From Bryobacterales bacterium (GTDB taxonomy: Bacteria > Acidobacteriota > Terriglobia > Bryobacterales > Bryobacteraceae): 64,000 nt of DNA. The stretch spans positions 1 through 64,000 of the forward strand of contig PMSX01000082.1 of assembly GCA_003167495.1 (NCBI GenBank), written 5' to 3'. Position numbers and translations under genes: made by a program. Of this stretch, positions 26,573 through 36,035 are shown piece by piece; the stretch's first letter is position 1, and each line of letters opens with the position of its first letter. The notes under the pieces are model-generated. The model did not search any database. It saw nothing but the letters and a program-made list of their open reading frames with translations, and was not told the origin of the DNA.

Positions 26573-28059
26573 GCCACAGCGCCATTCTTAATCACATGTA
26601 AGATACCGCGCGGTTCCTGATTGGGCTCCTCATAGGTCGCCGGACTGCTGATTTGATCGGGATCGAAAATCACCAGATCCGCTACATTCCCCGCACGCAA
26701 AACACCACGGTCCGCCAGATTCAACCGCGCTGCCGGTTTGCCTGTGCTCTTGTGTATCGCATCACCCAGCGAAAGCCACCCCTGTTCGCGCACGAGCTTT
26801 CCCAGCAACTCCGGATACGTCCCATACAGTCTTGGATGCGCCTTTCCCCTGACATAGAAACCATCCGTAATCACCGAACAAAGTGGATGCGTAATCAACT
26901 GCCGCAAATTGTCCTCGCTCTGATTGAACGAAACAATATTAACCGCCGCTTCCTCCTCCACCAATAGATCCATCACACAATTCTCAGCATCCACGCCGCG
27001 CAGTTCAGCAATCTCCGCAACAGTCTTTCCCACTACCGGCTCGTTAGCCGCGGTAACCACCGACGAAATCGTTACGTCCTTCCAGTAGCGCGGTGCCGCT
27101 CTCATCTCTTCCAAAATCGTTTTTCGAATCGCATCATCGCTCAGGCGTTTCAATAGTGCAGCATTACCTCCATCCAACGTCCATTGCGGCAAACACTGCG
27201 TCAGCACGGTACTTCCGCATTGATATGGATAAATATCAAACTCAACATCTATGCCCCGCGCATGCGCCGCCTCAATTTCATCCAACGCGGGCTGAAGCAA
27301 ACCCCAATTGCCCCGCCCTGACGCCTGCAAATGCGAAATCTGCAAACGGCAATTCGTCTTCTCCGCCAAATTTATTTGCTCGCGCGTCGCTTCTAGCAAA
27401 GTGCTCGCATAGCTCCGCATGTGTGTGGCATAAAACTTACCGCGCCGCGCCACCACCTTGCACAAATGTTCCAGCTCCGGCTCTTGCGCACTCGAACCAG
27501 GCGCATACATCAGGCCTGTCGAAAATCCCGCACAACCCGCCGCTAACGACTCATCCAGAATGCCCGCCATCTGATCTAACTCACCCTGCGAAGGTGTTCC
27601 CTGTCCCGGACCGCAAACCGCGATGCGTAAGGCCCCATGTCCAACCAGGGAAAGCGCACTGTCCTTCGAAGCGCTGTCTGCCAGCGCCTTCAGATATCCC
27701 GCCGCGTTCGGCCATCCCCATCCATCCGTGCGCCCCAAGATGCCGGCTCCAAACTCACGCAACGCCGCCACGTCACCCGAATGCGGAAATGGCGAAAAGC
27801 CACAATTGCCCACAACCTCGAGCGTCACTCCTTGCTTCAACTTCTCTTTGCGCCCTTCCAGCACCTGCAAATCGGAGTGGCTATGAATATCAATAAATCC
27901 CGGCGCCACCGCTAACCCGCGGCAATCGATCGTCTGACAATCTGTGGCCATAACGTCCGGCCCGATCGCCTCAATCCATTTTCCGTCCAGCAATATAGAC
28001 GCGCTGTTCGGCGCAGCGCCAGTTCCGTCAAAGACAGTTGCATTTGTAAGCAGAAGCAT
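26569..28059 (-). CDS. N-acyl-D-amino-acid deacylase (D-aminoacylase) family
   Basis: A 496-residue metal-dependent amidohydrolase. Visible ligands: the PGFIDIHSHSD motif (HxH) near residue 55, a VVGNCGFS cysteine near 85, FSTGLMYAPG near 183, YATHMRSY near 213, QISHLQASG near 245 and the late VITDGF aspartate near 375. The family removes acyl groups from N-acyl-D-amino acids. It is translationally coupled to the downstream MFS gene and lies only 28 bases from the divergent hexuronate carrier, so the promoters of the two units must overlap or lie in coding sequence. Confidence 0.9.
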   Translation of the reverse strand: MLLLTNATVFDGTGAAPNSASILLDGKWIEAIGPDVMATDCQTIDCRGLAVAPGFIDIHSHSDLQVLEGRKEKLKQGVTLEVVGNCGFSPFPHSGDVAALREFGAGILGRTDGWGWPNAAGYLKALADSASKDSALSLVGHGALRIAVCGPGQGTPSQGELDQMAGILDESLAAGCAGFSTGLMYAPGSSAQEPELEHLCKVVARRGKFYATHMRSYASTLLEATREQINLAEKTNCRLQISHLQASGRGNWGLLQPALDEIEAAHARGIDVEFDIYPYQCGSTVLTQCLPQWTLDGGNAALLKRLSDDAIRKTILEEMRAAPRYWKDVTISSVVTAANEPVVGKTVAEIAELRGVDAENCVMDLLVEEEAAVNIVSFNQSEDNLRQLITHPLCSVITDGFYVRGKAHPRLYGTYPELLGKLVREQGWLSLGDAIHKSTGKPAARLNLADRGVLRAGNVADLVIFDPDQISSPATYEEPNQEPRGILHVIKNGAVA

Positions 28060-28087
28060 AATTCACCTTGATGGATAGAATAGCTGC

Positions 28088-29371
28088 ATGATTACCGGCG
28101 ACCCGGTCGCATCGCCCGTCGGCAACAACCAACAAACCAAAGCCAGCAATTTTCGCTGGTTCATCTGCGGCTTATTGTTCTATGCCACCACGGTCAATTA
28201 TATGGACCGCGTGGTCATGGGGATTCTGAAGACGACCATTTCTAAAGACCTTCATTGGACCGACGACGACTACGGCACCATCACCGCCGTCTTTCAGTTT
28301 GGCTATGCGTTGATGCTTCCAATTGCCGGACGAATGATCGACTGGCTTGGCATCCGCATCGGCTACACGCTCGCAGTCCTGGTTTGGGGAATTTCATCGA
28401 TTGCTCACTCATTCGCCGGCAATGTATTTCAGTTCGGTGTGGCCCGCCTTGGTCTTGGCCTCGGCGAAGCTGCGAATTTTCCGGCCGCGATAAAAACAGT
28501 TGCCGATTGGTTTCCTCGCAAAGAGCGTGCGTTGGCCACGGGTATCTTCAATAGCGGCACCAACGTTGGAGCGCTCATCGCCCCGCTAATTGTTCCCCGC
28601 ATCGTTGCCCGCTTCGGGTGGCATTCAGCCTTCCTCGTCACCGGTTCGTTCAGCCTTTCATGGATTGTCTTTTGGCTTCTGTTCTATCGCGAGCCGAAGA
28701 CGAGCGAACTCGCTTTCATCCGCTCCGACGTCCCTGAAGAATCAGCCGTCAAAATCCCCTGGGCCACCCTGCTCACCAAGCGCCCGTCTTGGGCATTTCT
28801 CATCGCCAAATTCCTGACAGACCCCGTTTGGTGGTTTTATCTATTTTGGATTCCGGGCTTTCTTCAAACCAAATATCAGATTGATTTGATCCACACCGGG
28901 CCGCCTTTAATCGCCATCTATTTAGCGGCGGATGTAGGCTCTGTTGCAGGAGGGTGGTTGTCGTCCGCGCTCTTGAAGCGGGGCTGGGAGTTGACGCGTG
29001 CTCGCAAAACCACAATGCTCATCTTTGCATGTTGCGCGCTGGCTGTCGCCTTCGTCCCTTTCACCGGTGGTAATCTCTGGCTCACCGTTACCCTCATTGG
29101 TATTGCCGCCGGCGCTCATCAAGGCTGGTCGGCCAACGTTTACACCGGGGTCTCTGACTGCTTCCCCCGCAAAGCTGTAGGTTCCGTTGTCGGTCTTTGC
29201 GGAATGGGTGGTGCACTCGGCGGAATGATTGTCTCGAAGGCCATCGGTAAATGGCTCGTCATCTCTCACGAAACCTATGCGCCGCTATTCTTCATCGCCG
29301 GCTCTATGTACTTATGCGCCCTGCTAATCGTCCACCTGATCCTGCCGCGCTTTAAACAGGAAACCTTTTAG
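28088..29371 (+). CDS. exuT: hexuronate transporter, ExuT-like MFS
   Basis: A 427-residue MFS symporter. FYATTVNYMDRVVMGIL marks the first helix of the ACS sugar-acid group, and GLGLGEAANFPAAIKTVADW with GIFNSGTNVGALIAPL are near-diagnostic of ExuT-type galacturonate/glucuronate carriers; DPVWWFYLFWIPGFL is also typical. The role is inner-membrane uptake of hexuronates coupled to protons. It points toward the rhamnose genes and its end overlaps that of rhaM by four bases. Together with the GH28, UxaE and uronate isomerase genes this supports galacturonate use, although those genes are 7-11 kb away. Confidence 0.88.
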   Translation: MITGDPVASPVGNNQQTKASNFRWFICGLLFYATTVNYMDRVVMGILKTTISKDLHWTDDDYGTITAVFQFGYALMLPIAGRMIDWLGIRIGYTLAVLVWGISSIAHSFAGNVFQFGVARLGLGLGEAANFPAAIKTVADWFPRKERALATGIFNSGTNVGALIAPLIVPRIVARFGWHSAFLVTGSFSLSWIVFWLLFYREPKTSELAFIRSDVPEESAVKIPWATLLTKRPSWAFLIAKFLTDPVWWFYLFWIPGFLQTKYQIDLIHTGPPLIAIYLAADVGSVAGGWLSSALLKRGWELTRARKTTMLIFACCALAVAFVPFTGGNLWLTVTLIGIAAGAHQGWSANVYTGVSDCFPRKAVGSVVGLCGMGGALGGMIVSKAIGKWLVISHETYAPLFFIAGSMYLCALLIVHLILPRFKQETF

Positions 29372-29691
29372 GCATCCAGGTGAAATACTTCCTCTAACGG
29401 CGTCATCGCTTGATCGGGCCTGATGCCAGGAGGGTTCATAAAGAACTCCGCCATCTCTTTCTGCCAGCGCGCATTCACCTCACGCCCCGCCATACCCGCC
29501 AACGCCTTTTGGAAATCTGCCGTCTCCACATAGCCGACAAGCATTCCGTCGGGCCGGAGGAACAACGAATAGTTGCCCCACCCCGTTTCGCGCAACGCTT
29601 GCTGCATTTCGGGCCAAACCGTTTTGTGCCGTTCTTTATACTCGGCCAATCTCTCCGGCCGAACCTGCAGAACGAAGCAGACGCGTTGCAT
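29368..29691 (-). CDS. rhaM: L-rhamnose mutarotase
   Basis: A 107-residue dimeric ferredoxin-like protein of the RhaM/YiiL family: RVCFVLQVRPERLAEYKERH at the N-terminus, VWPEMQQALRETGWGNYSLF, and a late FFMNPPGIRPD-like aromatic stretch. It interconverts alpha and beta anomers of L-rhamnose, supplying the form used by the isomerase. It is the last gene of the minus-strand rhamnose run, three bases after rhaEW. The C-terminal EEVFHLDA end is typical of the family. Confidence 0.93.
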   Translation of the reverse strand: MQRVCFVLQVRPERLAEYKERHKTVWPEMQQALRETGWGNYSLFLRPDGMLVGYVETADFQKALAGMAGREVNARWQKEMAEFFMNPPGIRPDQAMTPLEEVFHLDA

Positions 29692-29694
29692 AGC

Positions 29695-31911
29695 CTAACG
29701 CAGGAACGCTTCGTGCAAACCGCCGTCCACTGGAATAATATGGCCTGTGGTCTTCGCGCTTTCCTCGCTCGCCAGCCATACAATCGCTGCCGCGCAATCT
29801 TGCGGCAAAATGGGCCGTCGCGTCAATGTGCGCTGCGCATAGAAATCCGCCAGTTTGTTCCGCAGTTCTTCGGTCGATTCGCTTTCCTCAAACGAGATCT
29901 TATACTTCTGCAGCGAACTGATCACGCGGTCGCGCGGGAACATCGTTGACCCGGCCACCACCGTCGCAGGAGCAATCCCATTCACCCGTACCAATGGCGA
30001 GAGCCCCACCGCCAATTCGTGAATTAGATGATTCAGCGCCGTTTTGCTAACGTCATACGCCTCGCTGCCATGCTTCGAAACCACTGCGTTCGCTGAACTC
30101 GTCAGCACAATCGACGCCGGCAGCTTTTGATCCTTCAGCACCCAGCCGCACTCGCGTGCCAGCAGAAAGTTTCCAGTGACGTTCACCAGGAACGTTTTGC
30201 TCCATTGCGCTTCCGTCAACTGCCCATCGGCGCCCGCCACCGGGAAAATCGCAGCCGTGTTCACAATGGCGTCGATTCCTCCGAATTCGAGCACCGCCGC
30301 CTTCGCCGCAGCCGCCACACTTTCCGCTGACGAGATATCTACCGTGGTCGTCGTCACCGCATCGGCCGAAGATATCTTCGCGGCTTCGGCCGCAACGTCT
30401 TTGATGGCCTGCTCGTTCATATCAGCCACCACCACGTGCGCGCCTTTCCCCACCAGCAGCAGCACAACTTCGCGGCCAATACCGCTGCCGCCGCCCACCA
30501 CCATCACAATCTTGCGGCTAAATTCTGCCTCTGGCGGCATGCGTTGCAACTTCGCCTCTTCTAACGCCCAGTATTCAATCCGGAACGCTTCCGAACGCGG
30601 CAGCGCCACATAATTCTGAAAGCTCTCGAACTCTTCCGATTGTTCCGGCCGTCGCGCTTGCGGATACGGATGCGCCACCTCTCCCGAAGCCAGCGCATTG
30701 GCGCCCGACATCACGTGAATCGCGTTGATAAAGAACTCAGTCGTGATGCGCGCTTCCTTTTTGTTCTTGCCGAAGCCGAACAATCCGAGCCCCGGAATAA
30801 TCACCACCGATGGATTCGAATCCCGCAGCTTCGGCGATTGGGGTGTCGCGTAGGCTTGATAATACTTGCCGTATTCCGCGCGATACACCACCGCTTCGTC
30901 CGCGATTTTCTTTTTAAGAACCTCGATGCTCTCTTCCCCTGGTTTCCAATCCACAAACATCGGGCAGATGCGTGTTCGCAAGAAGTGGTCAGGGCAACTG
31001 GTCCCCAAAATTCCCAGCGGCTGCGCCCATTTTGATCCGGCAAAAGCAAGCGCGTCTTCATGATCCGTATAGTGCGCAATTACGCGTTTGTTTGAAGAAA
31101 CAATCCCACGAAGTGCCGGCAAAATCGCCACGGCGATCGCCTTGCGATCAGCCAGCGGAGCGCGTTCCAATCCGCCGAACAACGCCGCGCCTTTCGATTG
31201 GCCCGCAAGAATGAATTCACCCATCTGGTCAATCGTCTGCACACTGTTCAGATAACATTCACGCTGCGTATTGCCCCAAGTAAACAGACCATGACTGCCC
31301 AGCAGTACACCCTCACACCCAGGATTGTCATTCACCGCTTTTGCCAGCATCAACCCGAGTTCGAACCCGGGCCGCTGCCACGGAAGCCAAGCTATCTTAC
31401 GGCCATACTGTTTGTTAAATTCTTCGAGTTTCTGCTTACCATTCGCACTCGCCGCCAAGGCGATAGACCAATCCGGATGTAAATGGTCTACGTGCGGAAA
31501 AGGCAGGAACGCGTGCAGCGGAGTGTCAATCGAAGCAGCCACCTTATTCTCGCCGAAGGCCGATATTGGATAAAACCGCACCATATCGTCTTCGTGTGCT
31601 TCACCCTTATACAGGGACTTCAGGCTTTCCAAACGATCGAGATACAGCAGCGCAAATCCGGATTCTTTGATTGACCCGAGATCTCCACCACTGCCTTTCA
31701 CCGCGAGCACCTTCACGGTCTTGCCTGTGAACGGATCGGGCAAATCGATTTTCGAACTGGTATTTCCGCCACCGAAGTTCGTAATGCGCAGATCCGCGCC
31801 CAGCAGATTCGAGCGGTAGCGCAAGAGCGCGAGTTGATCTTTTTCAAGGCCGGCTGCAGTGGCATCCACCCAAAGATCTTGCAGGTGGCGAAGTGAGGAT
31901 GTGACAGGCAT
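29695..31911 (-). CDS. rhaEW: bifunctional rhamnulose-1-phosphate aldolase / lactaldehyde dehydrogenase
   Basis: A 738-residue fusion. Residues 1-440 are a class II aldolase/adducin-type domain with zinc-site histidines (HAFLPFPHVDHLHPD near 143 and LLGSHGLFTWG near 205). Residues 465-738 are a short-chain dehydrogenase with the NAD motif VGGGSGIGR near 472, the YDVSK catalytic motif near 616 and a final PVDGG. In known RhaEW proteins the first part splits L-rhamnulose-1-phosphate into DHAP and L-lactaldehyde, and the second oxidises the lactaldehyde to L-lactate. The downstream fate fits the neighbouring lutABC. The start lies 20 bases from the rhaI stop. Confidence 0.92.
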   Translation of the reverse strand: MPVTSSLRHLQDLWVDATAAGLEKDQLALLRYRSNLLGADLRITNFGGGNTSSKIDLPDPFTGKTVKVLAVKGSGGDLGSIKESGFALLYLDRLESLKSLYKGEAHEDDMVRFYPISAFGENKVAASIDTPLHAFLPFPHVDHLHPDWSIALAASANGKQKLEEFNKQYGRKIAWLPWQRPGFELGLMLAKAVNDNPGCEGVLLGSHGLFTWGNTQRECYLNSVQTIDQMGEFILAGQSKGAALFGGLERAPLADRKAIAVAILPALRGIVSSNKRVIAHYTDHEDALAFAGSKWAQPLGILGTSCPDHFLRTRICPMFVDWKPGEESIEVLKKKIADEAVVYRAEYGKYYQAYATPQSPKLRDSNPSVVIIPGLGLFGFGKNKKEARITTEFFINAIHVMSGANALASGEVAHPYPQARRPEQSEEFESFQNYVALPRSEAFRIEYWALEEAKLQRMPPEAEFSRKIVMVVGGGSGIGREVVLLLVGKGAHVVVADMNEQAIKDVAAEAAKISSADAVTTTTVDISSAESVAAAAKAAVLEFGGIDAIVNTAAIFPVAGADGQLTEAQWSKTFLVNVTGNFLLARECGWVLKDQKLPASIVLTSSANAVVSKHGSEAYDVSKTALNHLIHELAVGLSPLVRVNGIAPATVVAGSTMFPRDRVISSLQKYKISFEESESTEELRNKLADFYAQRTLTRRPILPQDCAAAIVWLASEESAKTTGHIIPVDGGLHEAFLR

Positions 31912-31931
31912 AAGTAATAGATTATCTTTTC

Positions 31932-33122
31932 CTACGCGTAGGAACTAGCATTCGACATATTCCGCGCTCCGCGCTCCTGCGCAACGCGCTCCAAATACCC
32001 ACTTTGCCGGAACGCATCTTGCGGATTCTCCGGCAATCCCTTTGATGCGCGCCAGGCGCGGATAGCCGGCCGCACATCGCTCGAAAACGCATCCTGCAGG
32101 CAACCTTCCGCCTTCACAATATCAGCGCTTTGCTGTGCGGAAACAAGTTGCTCATAGTCAACCAGCGATGCCTTGGCAAACAATTCCTGTGCCATCATCA
32201 CCGTTTGAATCATCGCTTCGATCTTGCCTTTCAGATTGTGGCTTTGATCGATCATGTAGGCAATATCGGCGCGCTTTCCCGCTTCCCATTCGAAGAACAG
32301 TATTTCGTGAAAAATGCGAAACACCTGAAACGGATCAATCGACCCGAGCGTCAGATCATCATCCGCATATCGCCGGTCGTTAAAGTGAAATCCGCCTAAC
32401 ATATCCTCCGCCAGCAGCCAAGCCACAATCTGCTCGATATTTTGCGAAAGATAATGATGCCCGGTATCCACCAGAACTTTCGCTTGTGGCCCCGCTTTCC
32501 GCGCCATCAGCAAAGCCATGCCCCAGTCGGCAATATCTGTGTGATAAAAAGCCGGCTCAAACGGCTTGTACTCCACCAGCATGCGTTGTTCCGGCGACAT
32601 GGCCTCGTGCGACTCTTTCAAGCACTCCTCAAACCATTTTTTGCACTGCCGGATATTCGCGCTGCCCGGATAGTTTGATCCATCGGCAAACCAGAACGAA
32701 ATATCGCGGCTCTTCAATCCGTGCGCAATCGCAATGCTGTCTTTGGAATGCTCCACCGCTTCCGAGCGCGCTTTCGCATCAGGATTACCGAACGATCCAT
32801 GCTTATAGATCTGATCCTGAAAAAGATTTGGATTGATCGAACCGGGCCGCACGCCGTATTTGTTTGCTAGCGCGGCCACCTCGTGAACGCTATCCAGTCC
32901 ACGCGGAAAATCCCACAGCACATGCAGCGCTATGGTCGGGCAAACGCCGGTTAGCGAATGAACCTGCCCTGCATCGCTAAACTTCTCCTCAATCGTCCCC
33001 GCTGCCGCAGGTTGCAGAAACTTCCCAAAACGCGTTCCCGTATTCGCGAACCCCCAAGAGGGAATTTCAATTCGAAAACTGTCCAGCGCTTTAAATACTT
33101 TTCCAGTGAGTTCCGATTCCAT
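31932..33122 (-). CDS. rhaI: L-rhamnose isomerase (RhaI type)
   Basis: A 396-residue xylose-isomerase-like TIM barrel. Metal ligands are visible: the glutamate in MLVEYKPFEPAFYHT near residue 215, the aspartate/histidines in VLVDTGHHYLS near 255, HFNDRRYADDDL near 285 and a later DQSHN. The RhaI subgroup (Pseudomonas stutzeri type) is distinct in sequence from E. coli RhaA; it converts L-rhamnose to L-rhamnulose. It sits between lutC (37 bases) and rhaEW (20 bases) on the same strand. The last 20 residues are poorly conserved. Confidence 0.93.
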   Translation of the reverse strand: MESELTGKVFKALDSFRIEIPSWGFANTGTRFGKFLQPAAAGTIEEKFSDAGQVHSLTGVCPTIALHVLWDFPRGLDSVHEVAALANKYGVRPGSINPNLFQDQIYKHGSFGNPDAKARSEAVEHSKDSIAIAHGLKSRDISFWFADGSNYPGSANIRQCKKWFEECLKESHEAMSPEQRMLVEYKPFEPAFYHTDIADWGMALLMARKAGPQAKVLVDTGHHYLSQNIEQIVAWLLAEDMLGGFHFNDRRYADDDLTLGSIDPFQVFRIFHEILFFEWEAGKRADIAYMIDQSHNLKGKIEAMIQTVMMAQELFAKASLVDYEQLVSAQQSADIVKAEGCLQDAFSSDVRPAIRAWRASKGLPENPQDAFRQSGYLERVAQERGARNMSNASSYA

Positions 33123-33159
33123 GTGCTTTAACCAGCCTCTATGTTATGCCAAATGTGGC

Positions 33160-33795
33160 TTAAGCAACCAGAATCACATCTAAGGTCCGCGGCCCGTGAA
33201 CACCCTTCACGCGAATCATTTCGATATCAGCTGTTGCAGAGGGTCCAGCGATGGTGGTGATCGGGATGTTCGCAAAGGCCTTCATTTGCTGAACGCCCTC
33301 CGGAACCGTCTCTACTACCTGGCTCGCCAGAACAACACACAAGTGGTAATCCGGAATCAAGCTCAGTGCGCGTCTCGCCTCACCTGCGCTGTGACGAAGC
33401 ACGATTGATCCCGTAGAGGCAATCGCCAGCGCGCAATCCGTCAACACACCCTCACTCGCGTCCACTTCCTGATAACTAGGTCCTTCGCGAAAGAAGTGAA
33501 ACCCATCCGGCAACCAGGCACGCGGTAAATCGCGCGGAATAAGTAGCGATCCTTTCCCCCGCGCCTTTAATGCTGAAGTCACAGCCGAGGCTATCTCGCC
33601 ATCGCGCGAATGAAACACGGTTGCGCCATAATCCTGCAACCGGTCCACTAACAGGTCGAGCTTTGCGTCGGTGTCTAGCGAGCCCCCCCGTACGTAATTT
33701 CTTGGAATGGCGGCATACTCCGCTTCCCTTTCCGGTGTCGTGCCCCCCATAGCTCTGCGAATCCGCTCCAGAATCTCGTCACGCGCCGCACTCAT
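33160..33795 (-). CDS. lutC: lactate utilization protein LutC (LUD domain)
   Basis: About 211 residues from the ATG at 33795, which overlaps the lutB stop (ATGA); the longer frame would add nine residues inside lutB. The LUD domain shows LLIPRDLP near residue 90, the acidic stretch LTDCALAIASTGSIVLRH near 125 and the C-terminal IAGPSATADIEMIRVKGVHG, all typical of LutC/YkgG. It is the third subunit of the LutABC L-lactate oxidising complex. Stop-start overlaps across lutA, lutB and lutC indicate coupled translation. Confidence 0.93.
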   Translation of the reverse strand: MSAARDEILERIRRAMGGTTPEREAEYAAIPRNYVRGGSLDTDAKLDLLVDRLQDYGATVFHSRDGEIASAVTSALKARGKGSLLIPRDLPRAWLPDGFHFFREGPSYQEVDASEGVLTDCALAIASTGSIVLRHSAGEARRALSLIPDYHLCVVLASQVVETVPEGVQQMKAFANIPITTIAGPSATADIEMIRVKGVHGPRTLDVILVA

Positions 33796-35216
33796 GAATC
33801 GGTCTCCCGCTTCACCCACCATTCGCGAAAAGATTCATTGGGGATCGCCGGCAGGTCCCGTGTCGCTGTCCACGCATCCAAACCGAAAGGCAGATGGCTA
33901 ATAACCCCATTCCGTACAAAAGGCTTTTGCGCTATCCGCCCGAGGTTTCGCGCACGCTCCAGATGTTCCGGCGATTCCAACGCATATGCCGCCGCTTTCA
34001 TCGCCATTCTTTCTTCAAACGGTGCATCGCCCCGCTCCACAATCTTGCCGCGCAGATGGATTAAGATTTCCGGAATGTTGATCTTCACCGGGCACACTTC
34101 ATAACAAGCCCCGCACAGCGATGAAGCATATGGCAATGTCTGCGAATGCTCCATGGATTGCAGTTGTGGCGTCAGAATCGCGCCAATCGGACCGCCATAA
34201 ACGGATCCGTACGCGTGCCCTCCCGTCTGCCGGTAGACAGGACAAGCATTCAAACATGCTCCGCAGCGAATGCAATCGAGCGTTTCACGCGCCTCGCTGT
34301 CTGCCAGCACTTTCGTGCGGCCGTTATCCAGCAGCACCACATGAAACTCTTGTGGACCGTCGTCTAGCGTCACTCCTGTCCAGATTGAATTGTACGGGTT
34401 CATGCGCTCGCCCGTCGCCGAGCGCGGCAAAGTCTGCAGATAAACTTCCAGATCCTGAAACGTCGGGATAATCTTTTCGATACCGACGAGACTGATCAAC
34501 ACGCGCGGCAACGACACACACATGCGCCCGTTACCTTCCGATTCAACCACGCACACTGACCCCGTATCGGCAATCGCGAAGTTTGCGCCGCTGATGGCCA
34601 CCGGCACGCGTAAGAACTTCTCCCGCAAATACACCCGCGCCGCCGCCGCTAGATCTTCCGGCTTGTCGCTTAACTCGCTCAAATTCATTTTGTCGAGAAA
34701 AATCCGCCGGATCTCCATGCGATTCCTGTGCAATGCCGGAACCACGATATGCGACGGCTTGTCTTCCCCGAGCTGCACAATTAAGTCCGCAAGATCCGTC
34801 TCATAGGGGATAATGCCGGCCGCCTCCAGCGCTTTGTTCAAGCGAATCTCATCAGAAGTCATCGTCTTCACTTTGATGACTTCTTTGGCCTGCTGTGCCA
34901 TCACCAAGCCAACAATAATGCTGTTCGCTTCGTCGGCATCGCGCGCCCAATGCACTGTTCCGCCGGCCGCCGTGCAAGTCTCCTCAAATTGCTCCAAATA
35001 GAAATCCAGATGGCGCATGACATGCTGTTTAATCTCGTGCCCGCTCTCGCGCAACTGCTCCCAATCTGGCATTTCGCCCACAACTTTGGCGCGCTTCATG
35101 CGAATCACGTCGGTTGCGTGCCGCACATTGTGGCGCACTTGCGTATTGCCAACCAGCGCTTTCGCGGAAACTTGAAACTTCGGCGCGTTGGCCGCATCCC
35201 CTACATAAGCGCTCAT
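33792..35216 (-). CDS. lutB: lactate utilization iron-sulfur protein LutB
   Basis: About 474 residues from the ATG at 35216, which overlaps the lutA stop (TGATG); the reading frame is open upstream but that part lies within lutA. An LUD-type region (residues 60-290, with SGANFAIADTGSVCVVE near 210) is followed by two 4Fe-4S motifs, CIRCGACLNACP near 317 and CGACYEVCP near 370, and a C-terminal LutB domain. It is the central electron-transfer subunit oxidising L-lactate to pyruvate in the cytoplasm. Length and order match Bacillus LutB. Confidence 0.94.
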   Translation of the reverse strand: MSAYVGDAANAPKFQVSAKALVGNTQVRHNVRHATDVIRMKRAKVVGEMPDWEQLRESGHEIKQHVMRHLDFYLEQFEETCTAAGGTVHWARDADEANSIIVGLVMAQQAKEVIKVKTMTSDEIRLNKALEAAGIIPYETDLADLIVQLGEDKPSHIVVPALHRNRMEIRRIFLDKMNLSELSDKPEDLAAAARVYLREKFLRVPVAISGANFAIADTGSVCVVESEGNGRMCVSLPRVLISLVGIEKIIPTFQDLEVYLQTLPRSATGERMNPYNSIWTGVTLDDGPQEFHVVLLDNGRTKVLADSEARETLDCIRCGACLNACPVYRQTGGHAYGSVYGGPIGAILTPQLQSMEHSQTLPYASSLCGACYEVCPVKINIPEILIHLRGKIVERGDAPFEERMAMKAAAYALESPEHLERARNLGRIAQKPFVRNGVISHLPFGLDAWTATRDLPAIPNESFREWWVKRETDS

Positions 35217-35959
35217 CAGATTGTCTCTCTGCTGTCTTGGGACGCCAGAATCTCCGCCAAATGCAGCACTCGCATTCCCGTCCTCTGCCGGCTCAACGCG
35301 CCGCCTATATGCATCAGGCATGAATTGTCCACCGCCGCGCAGATCTCCGCCCCTGAATTCAGCAAGCAGCGAATCTTGTCCGACAGCATTGCGGCTGATA
35401 CATCTGCATTCTTCACCGCAAACGTGCCGCCGAAACCGCAACATTCTTCGGCTTCCGGCAGATCCACTAAGGTTAGCCCGCGCACACTGTTCAGTAATCG
35501 CGCCGGACGATCACCCAGTTTGAGAGACCGGAGCGAATGACACGATGGATGCAGGGCCACAGTGTGTGGAAAAAACGCGCCCACATCGGTAACGCCTAAC
35601 TTATCCACCAATAGCTCCGTAAATTCGAAAAGACGCGGCAGCATGTTGTTCACTGCCCGCTTCAGGGAAGCGTCGCCACTTGCGGACGCCATCTTCGGGT
35701 AGTGGTCGCGAATCATGGCAATACAGGAAGACGAAGGAACGCAAATCACTTCCGCCCCGCGGAAGACTTCCAGAAAATTCTGCATCATCGGCAACGCCTC
35801 CTGCTGGTAACCCGTGTTGTAGTGCATCTGCCCGCAACAGGTTTGCGCCTGGCGGAATTCAACCGTGTGCCCCAGCTTTTCCAATACAGCAACCACCGCT
35901 TTGCCGGTTTGAGGAAAAAATGTGTCGTTGTAGCAAGTGATGAAGAGTGAAATCTGCAA
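35216..35959 (-). CDS. lutA: lactate utilization protein LutA (Fe-S oxidoreductase)
   Basis: A 247-residue protein with two CCG domains: QTCCGQMHYNTGYQQEA near residue 40 and EECCGFGGTFAVKN near 170, which bind an unusual Fe-S cluster or heterodisulfide-like site. It is the first subunit of LutABC. The start is a TTG with AGGT upstream. With RhaEW next door, L-lactate would come from rhamnose. The 76-base gap to uxaE on the 5' side could hold a promoter. Confidence 0.93.
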   Translation of the reverse strand: MQISLFITCYNDTFFPQTGKAVVAVLEKLGHTVEFRQAQTCCGQMHYNTGYQQEALPMMQNFLEVFRGAEVICVPSSSCIAMIRDHYPKMASASGDASLKRAVNNMLPRLFEFTELLVDKLGVTDVGAFFPHTVALHPSCHSLRSLKLGDRPARLLNSVRGLTLVDLPEAEECCGFGGTFAVKNADVSAAMLSDKIRCLLNSGAEICAAVDNSCLMHIGGALSRQRTGMRVLHLAEILASQDSRETI

Positions 35960-36035
35960 GGTTTACCTATGTTGCCCAGCGATACTCACCTAGTCTATGC
36001 TACTGCGCCGTGTGTTCCCAATGAAAAGACTTACC

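Noticed and set aside
27093-27896. 267-residue plus-strand frame in the deacylase gene
   Set aside because: Antisense of a gene with clear amidohydrolase motifs; the composition is that of a shadow.
35217-35444. N-terminal extension of lutB
   Set aside because: Lies wholly inside lutA in another frame; the TGATG junction gives the natural start.
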